In this document: positions 18,518 through 31,400 of the stretch, piece by piece
Position numbering within the stretch: position 1 is the first letter of the stretch
Layout of the letters: each line of letters starts with the position of its first letter
Assembly (NCBI GenBank): GCA_001931875.2
Contig: MSJH02000680.1
Coordinates: 1 to 32,985 of the forward strand
Direction of reading: 5' to 3'
Length of the DNA stretch: 32,985 bases
DNA from: Byssochlamys sp. IMV 00236
Taxonomy: Eukaryota > Ascomycota > Eurotiomycetes > Eurotiales > Thermoascaceae
Program-made: the position numbers and the translations under genes
Notes under the pieces: generated by a model
The model's database searches: none
Seen by the model: the letters and a program-made list of their open reading frames with translations, nothing else
What the model was told of the DNA's origin: nothing

Positions 18518-21121
18518 AGATTTTCGCCTGCAATCATATTATTATAGTTTAATGTTACTCTGGCTGGCTCCAGATAAAGCAACAACAATGGCAATTCTCC
18601 CCAAATGTACTGACTCGTAGTGAATTTTCTGCTTATGAATCACTGCGCGCTCAATCCGACCACATTGGTACACTATAGACGGAGCAATTATACATCCTGC
18701 TCACAGACCTCTATAAAAACTAGAAGTGATAATTGCGAATCTCGTGTGCTTCGACCCGGTCACGAAAGTCTGCTTGTTCTCTGGGTGTCTTTCTTAAATC
18801 TCTATTGAGCAGAATAACTTCGTGACAAAGCCCCATCACTGTCTTAGAAACGAAATGTAGACGGCAAATAGGCCACAGAGAATGAGTGATACGTGGAGCA
18901 GCTTACCATCATTATCTGGAGTACAATGATCTATATTTTATAGTTAACTAACTAGCAGCTACCGGCTATATAGACTCCCGGGCCTCTTCCTCACCTTTCT
19001 AAAACACTGAAGCGCGCAAGGGTACCCTACTTAGGGTTAAGCTCTCCAGCGCAACCAAGTCTAGAGAACGTGGCAGCTTATGTCCTCGGCCGCTGCTGTA
19101 CCGTGGAAGCCCACGAGTAGGCAGGTTTTACTAGTTAGTTAGTGGACATCCAGACATTAGCCACACAAGACGCCAAAACGGCCAAACACCAAAGCACCCA
19201 AACGCCACTGACTGCGATGGCGCCCGACGGTAGAAATCGAGATTTGTTAGTTGGGACATCAGTCTAGCTTTGAGATTCGCGAACTGACCTCTATGGTATT
19301 TCCATTCTCTGTATGGTGATTTGTGGTATTGAGGAAGGCATGAATCTGCCAATGAGGTAATAGTAAGGAGCCACTACTGCAGTCGATGACCGGATTGTCA
19401 TGGTCTGTAGAATCCCAGAAGCAAATGGAACATGAATCGTCCATCATCTTCCGTGTCCTGAAACCAAAGCTAAGCGGCCCAGGCGGTCTGGACTGCAAGC
19501 CGATATTGAAGCCAAAGCCGAGAGTACCATAATGCTCAGCTGACTCGGGATCGGGGTCAACGGCAAAACAGCGAGCACATCGCGGTCATCGCGAGTGTAC
19601 GGTATCTGCCAGGGCTAGAGAGTAATTGACCTTCGGGTAGTCCTGCAACGCTTAGTGCCAGCACTCATTGTGGACGAATCAGCTGGTTCATAGCGTGTGT
19701 TTATGAAAACTGCACCTGTCTTTTGGTGTCTCTTGGTCTCTTGGTGTTTCGCTGGCTAAAATCCGTGACCACTAAGATTATGAAGTAGTAAACGGAAAAA
19801 CAACCGCCTCGCTGACTGCAGCCATGTGCAACCAGAATGGGGTCTAAATCTCTGAATCCAATCAGGACGTAGGATGCCACGCGTTGAGGACATCCCTCCG
19901 GCTAGTTAGTCGGTCTATCCCAGTCAACCGAAGGATCAGAGTAGATGTCTCGGCTGATGGGAAGCCGTCTATTCTCCGGCTCAAACCCGGAGACGTGATG
20001 GAAAGTCATGGACCGCAACACCAACATGGACAGTGAAAGAAGCAGGCCTCCAGTCCGCCTCGGAAACTCGTAGAATCGAGCAGCGAGGCAGCACACGGAT
20101 TGTGACTGTGGGATATCACACGAAAGCGGACATCCCTGTTTTCTTCTCGCGTGGTCTCAGCCGTTTGATCTCACATTTTCCCAGGCCCGACTTTTTCCCG
20201 GCAACACTAACTGTAGTAGTAGCTAATGGACCCCGGGATGCGGAGCGCGTGGAGGTGGCGGAAAACCCCGACATTGAAGGGGGAAAACGTGGAGGAAGAC
20301 CTCGGCCAACCTCCATTCTCTGGTTAAATCGAAGATAATCCACCGTCCCCACGGACTTGCTGCTAAGTGGCCGGGTAAAAGAAGAAGCTGTTAACGGTAC
20401 CGATTGGGGAAGTTCTATGTCTTGAACCGATGGAAGAAATAATCACTCGTGGTCAAAATGACGTTCTCCTCGTGAATGGGCGACCATTACTGAGGATGTT
20501 GTGATTTTTCTACCTCAACCCCTAACAGGAGCTGCAGGTAATTAGTTAGATAGTTGGCGTAGGCAAACATGCGACGAGGATATCGTAGTATGTTGATCAT
20601 CCGTCCGTCTGTGATACTTGAGGCCACCTGCGTTCGGGATGAGCCTTGCACGGCGACATGGAAGAGTGCAGAAGGGCTGAACACTGCACGGCATCGCATC
20701 TTCCAACAGGGCTCTCGGTTCGCTATGCCACCGGCTTTCACGGCATCCCAGCATGCCAAGATTGCTCAGACGACGCCATGATAGCCTCTTGTCGAGTCTG
20801 AAGGCGTCGGGCAGAACTTCAGAAGCCACGAGAAAAGCTTAGCCCCGTCCGGATAGTGATATCCCCAGACTGTCTCTTTAGCCTGAATTCATCGCGACCC
20901 CAAAATGGGCACGGTTGGAGTCCCCGTGGGGAGCCCCAGATGAGCACTGGCTTCGATTTAAATACAGCTCACACGGAGCAATGCCCATGGGGTCAGTGTC
21001 TTCCATCGCGAGGCAGGCAGTGGGAACGGTGAGAAAATAGATTCCACTCCTCTTGCCGCTGTTGTTTTCCCTTTTTCCCCTTTTTTTCCCAAGTAAAAAG
21101 TGAACTGCGGACGACACAAAG
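18518..21121. other. Long gene-poor region
   Basis: About 2.6 kb without a supported gene. Open frames at 19131-19498 (-), 20033-20352 (both strands) and 20487-20829 (-) overlap each other or lack any recognisable motif. The last 60 bases before the transporter start contain pyrimidine tracts (about 21064-21090) typical of a fungal core promoter, and TTTAAATA near 20956-20963 could be a TATA-like element of that gene. Confidence 0.5.
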
Positions 21122-23281
21122 ATGGCTCCCGTGGCCGATGCGCAGGTGTCCGGAAGACGAGCTCAGCTCGCTGGTCCTTCGGGATTCCGTGGCCTGCTGG
21201 CAAATGGACAGACGACGGCAATTGCATTTTTTGCATCCCTGGGAGGTTTGGTCTATGGGTGTAAGAGACAATGTTATCCTTAGAGACGAGGGTATGCAGA
21301 GCTGATCCTGAATCCACAGACAACCAGGGAATGTTCAGTCAGGTCTTGACCATGACCTCTTTTATCAACCGTGTATGTTTGTCTCCGTGACATAAAATTA
21401 AACCAGTTTGTGTACTGACTACACAACTCGTCCCTAGACAAATGGATATGCAGCTCAAACCGGAACAGCTCAGGGTCTGATGACCTCTATTCTCGAATTG
21501 GGAGCCTGGCTGGGTACTTTGTTCAACGGATACTTGGCTGATGCGGTTGGACGTCGAGTGTGCGCCCTGATTGCCTGTGTCGTCTTCATGGTGGGAGTCA
21601 TCGTCCAGGCCTGTACTGAGAACAAGGACTACGTTTTTGCTGGTCGTTTCGTCACTGGTCTGGGTGTAGGAAGTTTGAGTATGATTGTGCCTCTTTACAA
21701 CGCAGAGTTGGTGAGTATCACGTAGCCATGGAGAATCCGTCGCCGCATAATAACCATTTCCTAGGCCCCCCCTGAAATTCGAGGATCGCTTGTCGCCGTG
21801 CAGCAGCTCGCCATCACTTTTGGAATCATGGTCAGCTTCTGGGTTAGTCAACCACTGGACTGAGATACTGTAACTGGAATACTGACTGACTGCTTCTAGA
21901 TCGGATATGGTACAAACTATATCGGTGGAACTGGACAAGGACAATCCGACGCAGCCTGGTTGGTGCCGGTCTGCATTCAACTGGCTCCCGCCCTCCTTTT
22001 GGCTGCGGGTATGATCCTCTTCATGCCGCAGTCACCAAGACATCTGATGAACCAGGGTCGCGAAAAGGAGTGTCTAGAGACCCTAGCCAAGCTCCGACGG
22101 ACATCGCCCGATGACCTGCTTGTGCGCATCGAGTTCCTTGAGGTGAAGGCCATGCGCCTCTTCGAAATCGAAACATCTACCAAAAAGTATCCTCAATGGC
22201 AGGACGGATCGTTCAAGAGCCGCTTCATGATCGCCTTCAACGACTACCTATCTCTCGTGACGAACAAGTCGCTCTTCAAGCGCACGATTGTTGCTGTACG
22301 TTCTTGTCAAACCACTCTCCCGATATGGCTGACACTGACATTTTCATGTAGTGTTTGATCATGACCTTCCAACAGTGGAATGGTATCAACGCCATCAACT
22401 ATTATGCGTGAGTTCCCAATGGAATACCCCCGTAGCAGCTGAGCCGTCTAACAGTTTCAGTCCGTTCATCTTCAAAGGATTCGAACTCAGCGGTAACACT
22501 ACCTCACTCCTGGCTACTGGAGTAGTCGGTATCATCGAATTTGTCTTCACCATCCCAGCCGTGCTCTGGGTCGACCGCTTCGGTCGAAAGAAGATTCTCC
22601 TTGCGGGTGCTATCGGCATGGCCTCGTGTCATTTCATCGTTGCTGGTATTATTGGTGCCTACTCCAGTGACTGGCAGAACCACCGCGCCGCAGGATGGGT
22701 TGCTGTTGCTTTTGTGTGGATTTTCATCGCCAACTTCGCGTATTCCTGGGGGTGAGTACTGCAATATAGCATCGTGGAGTGTTCTGTACTGACTCGTGAC
22801 TGCAGTCCTTGTGCATGGATCGTGATTTCTGAAATCTTCCCCTTGAGTATGCGAGCCAAGGGCGTCAGTCTTGGTGGCAGTGCCAACTGGGTATGTTCCT
22901 TTGTCCGCCTTGTGTCCTGCACGAATACAGACTAACATTACACACCAGCTGAACAACTTTTCAGTCGGAATCTCCACTTCCCCCTTCATCCACACCTCGA
23001 ACTTCGGCGCTTTCATATTCTTCGGCTGCGTTACCCTCATTGCGGTCCTGTATGTTTGGTTCTTCGTCCCCGAGACCAATGGCCGTACACTGGAAGAGAT
23101 GGATGAGCTTTTCGGCTCGACTGGTATGGCGGTCGAAGACGCCGCACTCAAGGCTCGGATTGAGCGCGAGATCGGGCTCCTGGCTCTCCTGGGAGAGGAT
23201 GGTGAGCATGGCCTTGAGGAGGAAGAGAAGGCTGCTGTTGGTGGGACAGCCAATAATGTCGAAGACGTGAAGACGGCATGA
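21122..23281 (+). CDS. MFS sugar transporter (sugar porter family)
   Basis: A 12-helix plasma-membrane sugar/H+ symporter type protein of 567 aa from nine exons: 21122-21260, 21320-21372, 21438-21710, 21765-21842, 21900-22295, 22352-22407, 22461-22751, 22806-22890 and 22949-23281. All eight introns are 53-65 bp with GT/AG ends, and phases match throughout (1704 nt). Sugar-porter signatures are present in order: GGLVYGYNQGMFSQVLTM in helix 1, ADAVGRR in the loop 2-3, PQSPRHLM before the central loop, QQWNGINAINYYAPFIF in helix 7, DRFGRKK in loop 8-9 and PETNGRTLEEMDELF after helix 12. A charged Glu-rich cytoplasmic tail follows. The substrate (hexose, pentose, disaccharide or quinate) cannot be read from these motifs. 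No catabolic gene adjoins it. Confidence 0.93.
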
Positions 23282-24289
23282 ATGGCCACCGACGATGGGA
23301 AGGTAAGATGAACCAGTTACAATATAAATTCTACATACTATACTATATACAGTTATCATGTATATTGGTTGGGATTTTACGACTAGTCTTGCAGGACTGT
23401 GTATCTTAGGAATGATATGAATAATGTACCAAAGCCAATCTAATCACCCAATTTTTTTCCAGATTCCGACGGAGTACCGAATAAAATCAGTAAACTTAGA
23501 CCCCCTACAGAATAATGGGGCATTTCGTAACAAAACTTAACTCTTTAGGGGAATTTACTGCAACACTTCCCCTCGATGGCAAGGGTCCTACAGGCGAACC
23601 TCACCTGCAGATAAGCAACGTTGCTGAACTGCGATACCGAGCCTGGTCAGACGAATGGTTCAGAAGCCCTGTAGTCGCTACGGACTTCGGGGTGCGTCGT
23701 GAATGGTGCAACACAACGGGATCGACGCTGGTCACGGAGCGGTTGGAAGACAGACCGTTACCGGAACCCAAGTCGAATATCGGGATTTGTGGAAAACGTT
23801 ATTGAGAAGAGTTTGAAGGATGGGAGGGATGCGGTCTGAAGATCAACTTCTGGAAAATACCATGTGAATGGAATACCGGAACGGGCAGACGGTTACTGAT
23901 GTGATAGGTGCCAAGGCTTGAAGAGTAAAGGACTGGATGCAATGTGTACCGCTTTTCTTTAGAGAAGAACAGTAAACTGTTATTTTCAGTATAGCAGTTA
24001 TCATCTCCACCAATTATTAGCTGTCTTAATATGTATGATGATTCCTTTCCTGTTCCCTATGTCAGACAAAGGTTGAACGATCATATTAAGTGAATTGAGA
24101 ATAGTCATAAACTCCCTAGAAGACTTAACACACTTCGCTAGCTATACATACTAAATCCAGTCTAGGCTGTCCAGATAGATATCTCGATTCATCCCCACAA
24201 ACCTTATACCCGCTCATATGATAATCGCAATATCCACCACGGACATGAATTTGGTTGTTGACTGCATCTCAGCATGATATATGGAGCTT
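23282..24289. other. Convergent spacer
   Basis: About 1 kb between the 3' ends of the transporter (+) and the Prm10-like gene (-). A 96-codon open frame at 23515-23805 (+) begins with ATG but matches no family, lacks a signal peptide and has no neighbouring exon. I treat it as unsupported rather than as a gene. Confidence 0.5.
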
Positions 24290-26734
24290 TTAGAAACTGA
24301 ACAGTCCACTTCGTCTCTTTCCATAAGGATACACGACCAGTGCTGCCAAGAACAAACCAACTGTGATACCGATGGCCACTTGAATCATACCGGATCCGAT
24401 ATTCGAAGCTGCATTATTACCTTGGGCCTGTTGTATGTTGCCATTCGCGTTTTCGGGACCACTTTGTCCTCCATGAGAGGTGACGTTCCCTCGAATCTGA
24501 TCTGCAGACTGGACTCCCGTGATCAGAGAACCAGTAGAAGCTAGGCCGGAGGGGACCATGATGAAGATAGCTGGAAGAATGGCAGTAGCAGCGTGTCCAT
24601 GCCAGAGACGGCTGTATAGATTACCCATAGTGCCAATGGCAAATGCGCCTAAACTCTGGGCGACTTGCACATTCGATCCGATACGCTTCGTGCTCCAAAA
24701 GTTGACCGTATAGCCAGCCATTGCGATGAAGAACATGACCGGGAGCTGTTTCCATTTTCCCTTGTTGATGATGACGATCCAGAAGATTGTTATCGCAACA
24801 AAGGGAAATCGTTGAAGATATTGGTTATTAATACTAGAAGGCGGGCATGAAATGTCGGAACTGGCTCCACCATCAATGAGGCCGTAGATTGTTGTACCGG
24901 TGGTGATCCCATATCCAAGGAAGAGTGAATAGATGATAGCATAGACCATACGGATGGATCCGGCAATCATTTGGTGGGACTGCAATTCGAGACTGCTGCA
25001 CAAAACCATAAAACCTGGAAGGATAAGAGCGATAGAAGATTGGACCAGAGTAGAGAAACAAAAGAGATATTGTTGCTTCCCGTTCACCACGCCCCAGCGG
25101 ATGCTTCCTAACGCGCGGGCGAGGAAAGAGTTCAAGACTGTCGCAAAGACCTCGAAGACATTGGAATAAAGTGCGGAGTTGGGCGCTACTACATGCTGTA
25201 AGATACCAAGAAGACAACCAAGGACAAATATCATCGGAAGGTCAATGGGTCTTGCTTCGAAGGCGAAGGGCCCGATCGTCATACTGGCTAACCCGTAGAC
25301 CAAAACCATAACCCACTTGCCAAACCTAGGCTTTCGGTTCAAGATTTCTTCTAGTTCCGAAGTTGCTTCCTCGACGCCAATGATATCGTGCATCACGTTT
25401 TTGTATACTCTATGAGTATCGGCCAGACGTGCCAGGTTCACACCCTGCGCTACCCTGAGAAGTTTGACCTCTGTTGTACGGGTCGACGGGTCGTCAAAGG
25501 ATATGACCATACAACCCGGGAAGTATAGGAATTGGGCATCGACTTCTAGCACTTTCGCAGTCATCGACATGTATTCCTCCAGTCGATGTGTAGGGGCGCC
25601 GTACATCATTAGCGCCTTGCATAGCTGCATTATGAACCTCTGACGGGCGATGATCTCAGCGATGTGAATCGTCACTCGGATCTCATCCTCGAGACGCAGT
25701 TTGTTTTCATTCATATTTCCGCCCTTACTGCGCCGTTTGGAAGCAAGAGACATTATTTCTCCAGAGTGGACCGGGGTACTAGCTCCACTGAGATTCGTCG
25801 ATCCAGCCAGAGAGGACGTTGACTGGTTGGGAGGCTTCTTGTACCACTTAAGCTTTTCTTTTTTTGGAGTTGATGTACCCGAAGACGGTTTGGATGTTTG
25901 GAGATCCTCGATGTCAGTGTCACTGTCATAACGACCTCTTTGTCCCTGTTGCACATTCTGTAGCTTTAGAAGCTGCGATAAGACTCCACCACCACCTTTA
26001 CGATACCTATATTGAGAATCGGCATCGGTCTGAAGGCCAGCTGGTGTGCCCTGACCACGAGCAGTAGGTCTAGTCTTGCGCCTATCGCCCGTCTGGTTCT
26101 GACATAAGTCTCGTACAAGACGATGAGCCTCCGCAGTAGATGTTGCTTGGTCCCGGCGTCTGTCTTCATCGCCCTTGTGCTTATCGTCTGTCATATCCGA
26201 CACAGGCACATTACCGCCGCCTGCCCAGTTTTGCTCTGGATGAGCCGGAGTGAGAGAGTCTCCCGTTTCGTGCCCGGGTCCGTGTCCCATCCGTTCTGCA
26301 AGGCGCTGACCTTTCTCGCGTATAGCCTTAAATGGATTTGTTGTAGTCTGCTTTAGCTTCTCGCCTAGATTTCCCACATCTGGCTTCTCTGTATCTTGCT
26401 TCTCTGTATCTGGCTTCTCTGTTCCATCAGGTCTGTTGCCATCGTCTTCAGGTGCCGCTCGATCATTGAGCGATATATCCGTCACATCTCTAGACGTACT
26501 TGGATCTGGCGTAGACGGCCTCTGTTGCTGCTGGCCTTCATTTCTGAGACGAGATATAAAAGTCTGCGTATCTTCGTCCTGGGGCCTATCATCGAGAGAT
26601 TTGAACCTGACCCTTTGTCTCCTCGGGGATCCTATGTCGTCTGTATGTGTACCATGCCATCTCTCTTCCAGTTCACGGTCTGGTGTTTTCGTGTCGTCGG
26701 AATACTCCGAGCTGCTGTAGCTCTCTTGAGACAT
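24290..26734 (-). CDS. Pheromone-regulated membrane protein 10-like (ThrE/DUF1212 family)
   Basis: An intronless 814-aa protein from ATG 26734. Roughly the first 340 residues are polar and low-complexity (Ser/Asp/Glu/Arg/Gln-rich, with a TEKPD repeat) and probably disordered and cytoplasmic. The conserved ThrE-type domain starts near NKLRLEDEIRVTIHIAEIIARQRFIMQLCKALMMYGAPTHRLEEYM and contains VDAQFLYFPGCMVISFDD, followed by about ten membrane segments in two blocks (e.g. WVMVLVYGLASMTIGPFAF, IALILPGFMVLCSSLEL, VAIGITVGLFLAALVVYPYG at the end). Family members include yeast Prm10, induced by pheromone, and bacterial threonine/serine exporters. Transport of amino acids in the fungal protein is an inference. 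The symbol is given by similarity to the yeast gene. Confidence 0.9.
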   Translation of the reverse strand: MSQESYSSSEYSDDTKTPDRELEERWHGTHTDDIGSPRRQRVRFKSLDDRPQDEDTQTFISRLRNEGQQQQRPSTPDPSTSRDVTDISLNDRAAPEDDGNRPDGTEKPDTEKQDTEKPDVGNLGEKLKQTTTNPFKAIREKGQRLAERMGHGPGHETGDSLTPAHPEQNWAGGGNVPVSDMTDDKHKGDEDRRRDQATSTAEAHRLVRDLCQNQTGDRRKTRPTARGQGTPAGLQTDADSQYRYRKGGGGVLSQLLKLQNVQQGQRGRYDSDTDIEDLQTSKPSSGTSTPKKEKLKWYKKPPNQSTSSLAGSTNLSGASTPVHSGEIMSLASKRRSKGGNMNENKLRLEDEIRVTIHIAEIIARQRFIMQLCKALMMYGAPTHRLEEYMSMTAKVLEVDAQFLYFPGCMVISFDDPSTRTTEVKLLRVAQGVNLARLADTHRVYKNVMHDIIGVEEATSELEEILNRKPRFGKWVMVLVYGLASMTIGPFAFEARPIDLPMIFVLGCLLGILQHVVAPNSALYSNVFEVFATVLNSFLARALGSIRWGVVNGKQQYLFCFSTLVQSSIALILPGFMVLCSSLELQSHQMIAGSIRMVYAIIYSLFLGYGITTGTTIYGLIDGGASSDISCPPSSINNQYLQRFPFVAITIFWIVIINKGKWKQLPVMFFIAMAGYTVNFWSTKRIGSNVQVAQSLGAFAIGTMGNLYSRLWHGHAATAILPAIFIMVPSGLASTGSLITGVQSADQIRGNVTSHGGQSGPENANGNIQQAQGNNAASNIGSGMIQVAIGITVGLFLAALVVYPYGKRRSGLFSF
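26379..26423 (-). repeat. Three 15-bp tandem repeats coding TEKPD/TEKQD
   Basis: Units at 26379-26393, 26394-26408 and 26409-26423 differ by one base each and encode TEKPD-TEKQD-TEKPD in the disordered N-terminus of the Prm10-like protein. Length variation between strains is likely. Confidence 0.8.
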
Positions 26735-28438
26735 ACTCAGAAAGAGATGAATCACTTTGTTCCCTTCTGCTTGATTGTCGTATAGTCTATGCCGGGCGTG
26801 GGCGAATTGCGGCCACAGAACTACTCAGCTGACAGTGAATAGATGCACTGATGATGGTTAGTATAAAGCGAAATGTATAACTTTCGTGCATATAACATAC
26901 CTTGCGTCAAGAGACACTAAATCCGACCATAGGAACTGCGACACTGTGACCCTCTTTCCCTGTAAGGGACAGACGTCGAGGTCTATCATCCAACGATATT
27001 CCTGTTGCAGATAGGAGGACCTAGTGAAGACAATCAGATTAACTACTATTCATGTTGAGGACCTCGACAAACTCACGTAGGAAGTGTATCCTTGAGGCAA
27101 ATGGTTTTGCCAACGACGGCTTAGCGAAGTTTCTCAAGTATACGTCACTCTCATTATTCAAAGTATCAGGAGCCGCTAGAGGCGTTGCATTCGCGGGTAA
27201 GAACCAGGGCTCTTTTCAACTTGGTTATGAAAGAGAAGCCAGAAAACGGATAGAGGCGAAAAGTTCCGGAAGGCCTATAGAACATTGACCTCAGTGTATT
27301 TGACGATACTGCGGTTAAGAGATCTCACTGGTATATCTCGTTGCCTCTGTCTTAAGTCGAACCACATTGGAACCGAAAGATTGTATATCCATCCATGGCT
27401 CCTTCCTTCATATACGAGTCTCGCAAATAAGATCCATAGTATGGTTCCAGAGTTCACATTGCGGGATGGATTTCCGGTCGTGGGCCTTCCATAGCTGTGG
27501 CATAAGGAAGGATAATCTCATCTTTCATCCTGCCCGTAGCATTTCTGTGGCGGTAGTTGTTCCATTTCCCATGTAGACCTCTCTTGACACTGGATAGGGA
27601 CATACGTATTCCCCAGTTACCGCGAACTGGTATTGAAGCATTTATGATTATTTTCGTGCATAGGATTAATGAAACCTGGAAACACAATAAATTGTCATCA
27701 ATGATCGTATAGTTATTGATGGTTTGGCTGAAGTATTCCATATTCCAACACTCAAAATCTATAGCCAGCACTAGCCTGATATCGACGTAGCTCTTGTGGG
27801 GTCAACGTACTTATCGATATCAATTCGCGGTGGAGGAACTACATACAATCGGCCCTGAGATCTCAAGCTACGAATGGAGAGGGTCGCACTTATCGAAGCG
27901 CCTTTCATATAAAAGGTAGAAATAAATCGCGTGTCATCTGGGCTTGAGCCCTCATTTCCCAATGGGGAGTTACGGAGGGGGAAAGGTTTTCCGCGGGAAA
28001 GTGGACGATTGCCCGCAAGCTTATCGTTATCAACGGGCATGCGAACTGATATCAATGATTCGTACTGTATCCATACCGTATTCCGGGGTCGCCACGGGGC
28101 TAAGATACGGAGAAATGAGACTTTTATTGGCCTACTCATCAGGTCCCGGCGGCATTATCACGTGAATACCACTTCTGGCGCGCTTCCGTTACATAACCAT
28201 ACATCAAAGGGCGGGCGATCGGAGAGCAGCAGGAACGAGGGCGGGATGCAAAGGAATGAATGATTCCCACCGCTCTTCGTGGGCGTCTCTCTTTTTTTTC
28301 CCCTTCTCTTATCGTGTAACTGTTCGCTTCCCAGCATCATAAAACCTTTCCATCTTTCCAAGGGTGTGGCTCTTGCGTTGCTGAACCGTCCGGTCTGGCA
28401 GCAATTGAAGCTCCCACTCTAGTTGACAGTTCTCCAAG
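26735..28438. other. Divergent intergenic region
   Basis: 1.7 kb between the Prm10-like gene (-) and the glycine decarboxylase gene (+). Open frames on both strands (e.g. 27052-27288, 27771-28139, 27931-28263) mirror each other and carry no recognisable domain. A TCACGTGA palindrome lies at 28158-28165. A pyrimidine-rich run (about 28287-28311) and CATAAAA near 28338-28344 precede the glycine decarboxylase start. Confidence 0.5.
28158..28165. promoter_or_regulatory. TCACGTGA E-box upstream of glycine decarboxylase
   Basis: A perfect 8-bp palindrome containing CACGTG, about 275 bp before the glycine decarboxylase ATG. bHLH regulators of the Cbf1/SREBP/Pho4 type bind such sites in fungi; its use here is inferred from position only. 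Confidence 0.3.
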
Positions 28439-31400
28439 ATGGCTCCGTCCTTGTGTGCTCTTCGCGGAGCAAGCAACCAGTTAACGCGGTTGTCGAAGCT
28501 ACGCGTGGCTTCGACAAGAGCTCTATATAGGTCACCAGCATCTTCTGTGGCCTCTGGCCGGAATTACCTGCAATTGAGACGTCACCATGCCTCTGCCCGC
28601 ACAGTTTACACCAGCTCTCTGGCTGACTACGGTGAGCCAGAAGCTCGTGATCTCTTCCAGCCCATTGATACTTTCCCTCGTCGTCATATTGGACCCAGTC
28701 CAGATGCTGCGAAGCAGATGCTCGCCACTCTGGATCCCCCGGTAGCATCACTAGACGAGTTTGTCCAGCAGGTGCTGCCGGCAGATATTTTGTCCAAGAA
28801 GGACATGGTCGTGACGCCTCCCAGGGTGGGCACAGAGTTACAGAGAGATGATGTCCATGGTGGCCTGGGCGAAACTGATATGCTGAAACTGCTGGAGAAA
28901 TACAGAGATCAGATCACGACGACAGGAAAACCCTACATTGGCTGTGGCTACTATAACACGATTGTGCCCCCCGTCATTCTTAGGAATGTACTTGAAAACC
29001 CTGCTTGGTACACCAGTTATACTCCATACCAGCCGGAAATCAGCCAGGGTCGACTGGAATCGCTGCTCAACTTTCAGACATTGACCGCGGACCTGACAGG
29101 ACTGCCTGTCGCCAACGCATCCGTTCTGGACGAGGCGACTGCAGCAGCGGAGGCGATGACGATGTCTCTCGCAGTTCTTCCGCTAGCCAGACAGAAGAAG
29201 CCGGGTAAGGTCTTTGTGGTGTCCCATCTCTGCCACCCACAGACCATTGCAGTCATGCGGTCTCGCGCCGAAGGCTTTGGGATCGAGCTCAAGATTGGTG
29301 ATATCCTGGCGGATGATGCTAAGCTGGTCAAGGACCAGGGTGACAGCCTTATCGGTGTCTTGGCCCAGTATCCTGATACTGAAGGAGGCATCTATGACTT
29401 CGAGAGCCTGGGAAAGACGATCCATGAGCTCGGAGGTACTTTCAGCGTTGCCACCGACCTCCTGGCATTGACAGTGTTGAAATCCCCTGGGGAGTTTGGC
29501 GCTGACATTGCATTTGGAAGCGCTCAGAGACTGGGTGTTCCCATGGGCTTCGGAGGCCCTCATGCTGCTTTCTTCTCTTGTGCGGATAAGTACAAGCGTA
29601 AGATCCCTGGACGCCTTGTTGGTGTCTCAAAGGATAGACTGGGAAACCGTGCTCTTAGACTGGCGCTCCAGACTAGAGAGCAGCACATTCGTCGTGAAAA
29701 GGCAACCAGCAACATTTGCACAGCGCAAGCCTTGCTCGCCAACATGAGTGCCATGTATGCAGTCTACCATGGCCCGAAGGGACTGAAGGCGATTGCCCAG
29801 CGTATCATGGCCCTGACAGCTCTGCTACAGGAGAAGCTCACGGGGTTAGGATACAATGTCCCTACCAAGAGTAATGTATCCGATGGTAAAGCGGTTTTCG
29901 ACACGCTGACCGTTGAGCTGCCTAACGTTGATGATGCCGATGCTATCATAAATGCAGCTAGATCAGCCAACCTTTACTTCCGTCGTCTGGATGTTACCAG
30001 GATTGGCATCTCTCTTGATGAGACAGTCGGCAAGAATGAGCTGAAGGCCATCTTGGATGTCTTCGCTTCTCATTCCTCCAAGGCAGCCGTCGAGTTGTCT
30101 GGTGAACTTGGTCCGGTCGCTGTTCCTGCTGCGTTGGAGCGCACATCATCTTACTTGACCCATCCGGTGTTCAACACGCATCACTCGGAGACGGAAATGC
30201 TTCGTTACATTCATCACCTCGAGTCAAAGGACCTTTCACTGGCCCACTCCATGATTCCTCTTGGTTCCTGTACGATGAAGCTCAACGCTACTAGTGAGAT
30301 GATTCCCATCTCGTGGCCTGAATTCTCCCAGATGCACCCTTTCACCCCCACCGATGCAGTCGCCGGTTACACTCAATTCATCGACGAAGTGGAGCAGCAG
30401 CTGGCCGACATCACCGGCATGGCTGAAGTCACTGTCCAGCCGAACTCCGGTGCTCAGGGAGAGTTCACCGGTCTCCGAGTGATCAAGAAGTACCAGGACG
30501 CGCAAGGTGGCACTAGGAACGTGTGCCTGATCCCCGTGTCGGCTCATGGAACCAACCCTGCCAGTGCTGCCATGGCTGGTATGCGTGTGGTGACCATCAA
30601 GTGTGACACCAAGACAGGCAATCTTGACATTGAGGACCTGAAGGCCAAGTGTGAGAAGCACAAGGATGAGCTGGCTGCGATTATGGTCACATATCCCAGC
30701 ACTTTCGGTGTCTTCGAGCCCGGCATCAAAGAGGTCTGCAAGATCGTGCACGAATATGGCGGTCAGGTCTATATGGACGGTGCCAACATGAATGCACAGA
30801 TTGGACTTTGCTCTCCTGGAGAGATTGGAGCAGATGTCTGCCACTTGAACCTACACAAGACCTTCTGTATTCCTCACGGCGGTGGTGGCCCTGGCGTGGG
30901 ACCCATTGGTGTTGCTGAGCATCTGCGCCCATACCTCCCCTCCCACCCGGTCAGCGAGTATCTTCAGGGCAAGCGAGGCGATACCGCATCACCACCCGTC
31001 AGTGCCGCCCCATGGGGTAGCGCCAGTCTTCTCCCGATTACGTTCAACTATATCAACATGATGGGCGCCAAGGGCTTGACGCATGCCACCAAGATCACCC
31101 TTCTGAACGCCAACTATATCCTGTCGCGTCTCAAGGAGCACTATCCTATCCTCTATACCAACGAGAACGGCCGTTGCGCACACGAGTTTATCCTCGATGT
31201 CCGAAAATTCAAGGAGACCTCTGGCATCGAGGCGATTGACATCGCGAAGAGACTGCAGGACTATGGCTTCCACGCGCCAACCATGTCGTGGCCGGTGGCC
31301 AACACCCTCATGATTGAACCAACGGAATCGGAGAACAAGGCAGAATTGGATCGATTCTGCGATGCCCTCATCTCGATCCGCCAAGAGATCGCAGCTGTGG

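Noticed and set aside
18310..18594. Minus-strand Ser/Pro-rich frames opposite the purine tract
   Set aside because: They are the complement of the Lys/Glu-coding repeat of the plus-strand gene and reflect composition only.
19724..19750. Short TCTTGGTGT-like tandem words
   Set aside because: Only two or three imperfect units; too short and degenerate to call a repeat.
20033..20352. Overlapping open frames on both strands
   Set aside because: Mirror frames without motifs in a gene-poor region; neither has coding support.
23515..23805. 96-codon open frame downstream of the sugar transporter
   Set aside because: No recognisable motif, signal or neighbouring exon; length is compatible with chance.
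29074..29563. Minus-strand open frames inside the glycine decarboxylase gene
   Set aside because: Shadows of a long, strongly conserved coding sequence on the plus strand.
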